A stretch of DNA of 58,697 bases from Ignavibacteria bacterium (GTDB lineage: Bacteria > Bacteroidota > Ignavibacteria > Kapaibacteriales > UBA2268), in NCBI GenBank assembly GCA_031261605.1, contig JAISJI010000011.1:1-58697 (forward strand). Reading direction: 5' to 3'. The notes under the pieces were generated by a model. It did not search any database, was not told the DNA's origin, and worked only from the letters and a program-made list of their open reading frames with translations. The translations under genes were made by a program, and so were the position numbers. Position 1 is the stretch's first letter, and every line of letters starts with the position of its first letter. Positions 57,372 through 58,697 of this stretch are shown in pieces.

Positions 57372-57458
57372 TTAACCTCCGTTATATAAATTACTGCCTA
57401 CTCTGCAAACTATTCCCGTGTTTTCGGCAACGCACGGTTTTATATATTGTTCATTCAT
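57372..57458 (-). CDS. 28-residue peptide gene in a coupled operon
   Basis: On the minus strand, AAGGAGGTGTGAT immediately precedes an ATG at 57458. The frame encodes 28 residues beginning MNEQYIKPCVAEN and ending NLYNGG, with two cysteines (C9, C18), then TAA. The ATG lies one base after the TGA of the upstream gene, and the stop lies one base before the ATG of the downstream zinc-ribbon gene. The near-perfect ribosome binding site and the tight spacing on both sides are the evidence for translation. It has no signal peptide or membrane segment. It could be a small functional peptide or a translational relay for the downstream gene. No homologue is recognised. Confidence 0.6.
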   Translation of the reverse strand: MNEQYIKPCVAENTGIVCRVGSNLYNGG

Positions 57459-57459
57459 A

Positions 57460-58026
57460 TCACACCTCCTTGCCATACGTCCAAAGAAATTTATCTATCT
57501 CTTTGTATGAAAAATTTGATAACCCAAAGCAATTCCTAAAATCATCCACGCTCGCCTTAAATTCAACTATCTCATTCGTTATTGCGTGTTCAGTAAAGTG
57601 AAAATCTGCGTGCTTATTGTATACCTGAAGCAACCTCGCCGATACACTATCATAAATTGGATAAGCATCGTGATTATGCCAATTACAATACTTAGTGGCA
57701 AATGAAAAGAAGTTAATCTCCTTATCTTTGCGTATAATTTTATGTCCAGTCGCTATTTTCGTAACTGCCTCTGGACTACCATTAACTAACAAATTATCAA
57801 TATTCATATTATAAATATGAGTTGCTAATTTGTTGATAGCACTAATAAATGTGCCATAGAAGTTGTTAATTACAACTGCTTTTAACCTTACCTCCCAATC
57901 GTTTTTATGATTCGGATAAGTTTTTATCAGATGAGTTATTATATCATCTGGCTTTTGAGATTCGTCAGTAAACTTCTTAATATACCCATTGACGACCTCA
58001 GAATTAGGACGTAGTAATTCCGCCAT
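57460..58026 (-). CDS. Conserved hypothetical protein, first gene of a three-gene operon, 188 aa
   Basis: Start 58026 is chosen because AAGGAGAAATT precedes MAELLRPNSEVVNGYIKKF; the frame extends 11 codons upstream without a site. The chain is mostly helical. Its most distinctive segment is NFFSFATKYCNWHNHDAYPI followed by YDSVSARLL (about residues 120-148). I recall a 'SFASKYC.FH....PIYDS' motif in unnamed proteins of accessory and defence-like regions, but cannot confirm it here, so function is unknown. The C-terminus (TYGKEV) is encoded by the ribosome binding site of the next gene. A 181-bp inverted-repeat element lies 87 bases upstream and may affect expression. Confidence 0.7.
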   Translation of the reverse strand: MAELLRPNSEVVNGYIKKFTDESQKPDDIITHLIKTYPNHKNDWEVRLKAVVINNFYGTFISAINKLATHIYNMNIDNLLVNGSPEAVTKIATGHKIIRKDKEINFFSFATKYCNWHNHDAYPIYDSVSARLLQVYNKHADFHFTEHAITNEIVEFKASVDDFRNCFGLSNFSYKEIDKFLWTYGKEV

Positions 58027-58112
58027 AATTTCTCCTTTTATTTGTGAATATAATTTCATAACATTTAAAAACAGCCCCCCATCACCAATAGGGGAGAGGG
58101 CTCCGCATATTC

Positions 58113-58293
58113 CAACTTTACATAATGGAGTTTATATTGAAAAATGTAAGTGCTGAAATATGAAGATGTTAAGTTTTTGACAAGATGGGAAAATTGAGAT
58201 TTTGGGAGATTTGATGGTGGAATGGCGTTACTAAGTAGCGATAATACAAGGAGTTAGACGTGGCGTCAATATAAACTCCATTATGTAAAGTTG
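58113..58293. repeat. 181-bp element bounded by perfect 28-bp inverted repeats
   Basis: CAACTTTACATAATGGAGTT... (58113-58140) and its exact reverse complement (58266-58293) flank 125 bases with no ORF. The interior is G/A-rich on the plus strand, contains a small hairpin (CGTTACT/AGTAGCG, about 58226-58240) and a TTTTTG followed 17 bases later by AGATTTTG, a weak promoter-like pair. No obvious target-site duplication was seen. It may be a MITE, an invertible promoter segment or an RNA hairpin. Confidence 0.85.
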
Positions 58294-58361
58294 CCGATGG
58301 AGTTAGGGATGGAGGATAAAAACAGAATGTTTATGCACACAAATTAATACATTTTTTTTAT

Positions 58362-58398
58362 ATAAAAAAGTTTTTTTTGCAATGTGGATAACTTTTTT
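58362..58398 (-). repeat. Intergenic repeat with GTTATCCACATTGCAA core, copy 3 (inverted)
   Basis: The reverse complement reads CAAAAAAAGTTATCCACATT, then GCAA, a run of As and CTTTTTTAT. It matches 46476-46513 apart from a single-base difference in the A-run and extra As at the left end. It directly abuts the second copy of the 50-bp repeat. Confidence 0.75.
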
Positions 58399-58447
58399 TG
58401 TCTGAACTATGATTAAACAGATTTGTCTGATTGACTATGATTTTTTT
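58398..58447 (+). repeat. 50-bp dispersed repeat, copy 2
   Basis: Begins TTGTCTGAACTATGATTAAA and ends CTATGATTTTTTT. It matches copy 1 (491-540, minus strand) at 43 of 50 positions. The inner part shows a loose repeat of (T)GAxTATGATT. Confidence 0.75.
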
Positions 58448-58495
58448 TTATCTATTGTTCTCCCCTTCCTTGTGGTAGAGTTAAAATATTGAGTA

Positions 58496-58697
58496 TTAGA
58501 ATAATTTATACCAATGAATAAATGAATTTATACCAATTTTCAACATCTTATGCCTCTTTAAAAATTTTTTATGACGATGATTAAACCGCGCCAAATTGTC
58601 TCTCAAACTGCTGTTCGAACTCTCAATTAAATGCGTCTGAGATTTTCGTCATCGTATGCGGCTCCGGAAAATTACGAAATGCAACATCATAACAACT
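58496..58697 (-). pseudogene. Decayed C-terminal fragment of an IS1-family-like transposase
   Basis: On the minus strand, frame reading gives KSQTHLIESSNSSLRDNLAR, then FNHRHKKFLKRHKML and a short tail to TAA at 58496. 'THLIES.NS.LRDNLARF.R..K' is typical of the C-terminal catalytic-Glu region of IS1-type transposases. Upstream, the likely continuation (YDVAFRNFPEPHTMTK) lies in a different frame, and the in-frame reading has a TGA, so a one-base frameshift is inferred. The copy is probably inactive. The rest is beyond the window. Confidence 0.65.

Noticed and set aside
3428..58391. Three TTATCCACA boxes as a replication origin
   Set aside because: The boxes are tens of kilobases apart, single, and have no dnaA, dnaN or unwinding-element context.
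1..58697. CRISPR array, tRNA or rRNA gene
   Set aside because: No regularly spaced direct repeats, no cloverleaf-like segment and no rRNA-like stretch was found by reading; a covariance-model scan was not possible.

Overview
The window looks like a chromosomal segment of an A+T-rich, diderm, motile member of the Bacteroidota/Chlorobiota assemblage, most plausibly an Ignavibacteria/Kapabacteria-type lineage. This placement is inferred. The evidence is a type IX secretion (T9SS) C-terminal sorting domain, a PorV/PorQ-family barrel protein, a carboxypeptidase-regulatory-domain TonB receptor, BspA-like and GLUG-like surface proteins, a Chlorobium/Alvin-type 2[4Fe-4S] ferredoxin, two promoters of the TTTG-N19-TAnnTTTG type, and flagellins plus CheW, which most Bacteroidetes proper lack.

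Layout. 1-3310 (minus): a truncated GLUG-type secreted protein, a lipoprotein and an OmpA-family protein. 3591-5954 (plus): ferredoxin, ornithine aminotransferase and a CsgG/LpoB-like lipoprotein. 6113-15588 (plus): a cassette of TonB-dependent receptor, 1689-aa secreted protein and PorV/PorQ-family barrel. 15773-17716: glycyl-tRNA synthetase and a conserved hypothetical. 17766-18357 (minus): ribosomal protein L32 and a DUF1232 membrane protein. 18536-20542: a terminase-small-subunit-like DNA-binding protein converging on an unusual DUF2520-peptidyl-tRNA hydrolase fusion. 20893-34707: one 13.8-kb gene for a 4604-aa secreted repeat protein. 34884-46319: housekeeping genes mdh, ruvB, metH-metF, hinT-nrnA, valS and cheW. 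46691-47074: rplS. 47505-54284: a 2259-aa beta-helix protein with a T9SS sorting domain. 54699-56672: two tandem flagellins. 56830-58026 (minus): a PH-like protein and a very tight three-gene operon that includes a 28-residue peptide gene. 58060-58697: a region of repeats and mobile-element debris, with a perfect 28-bp inverted repeat pair, dispersed repeats and a decayed IS1-like transposase.

How the genes work together. Much of the coding capacity (GLUG protein, OmpA, receptor cassette, giant repeat protein, T9SS cargo) builds the cell surface. metH and metF form a methionine/folate one-carbon pair. hinT and nrnA are translationally coupled. Flagellins and CheW point to swimming chemotaxis, but no other flagellar genes are present here. 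Hairpin terminators with T-runs separate most transcription units, and many starts have a clear purine-rich ribosome binding site.

Strongest candidates for something undescribed: the 181-bp inverted-repeat element just upstream of the small three-gene operon (possible invertible switch or MITE), the 28-aa coupled peptide gene, the DUF2520-Pth fusion, the 326-residue-period giant protein, and abrupt changes of synonymous-codon style inside single intact genes.
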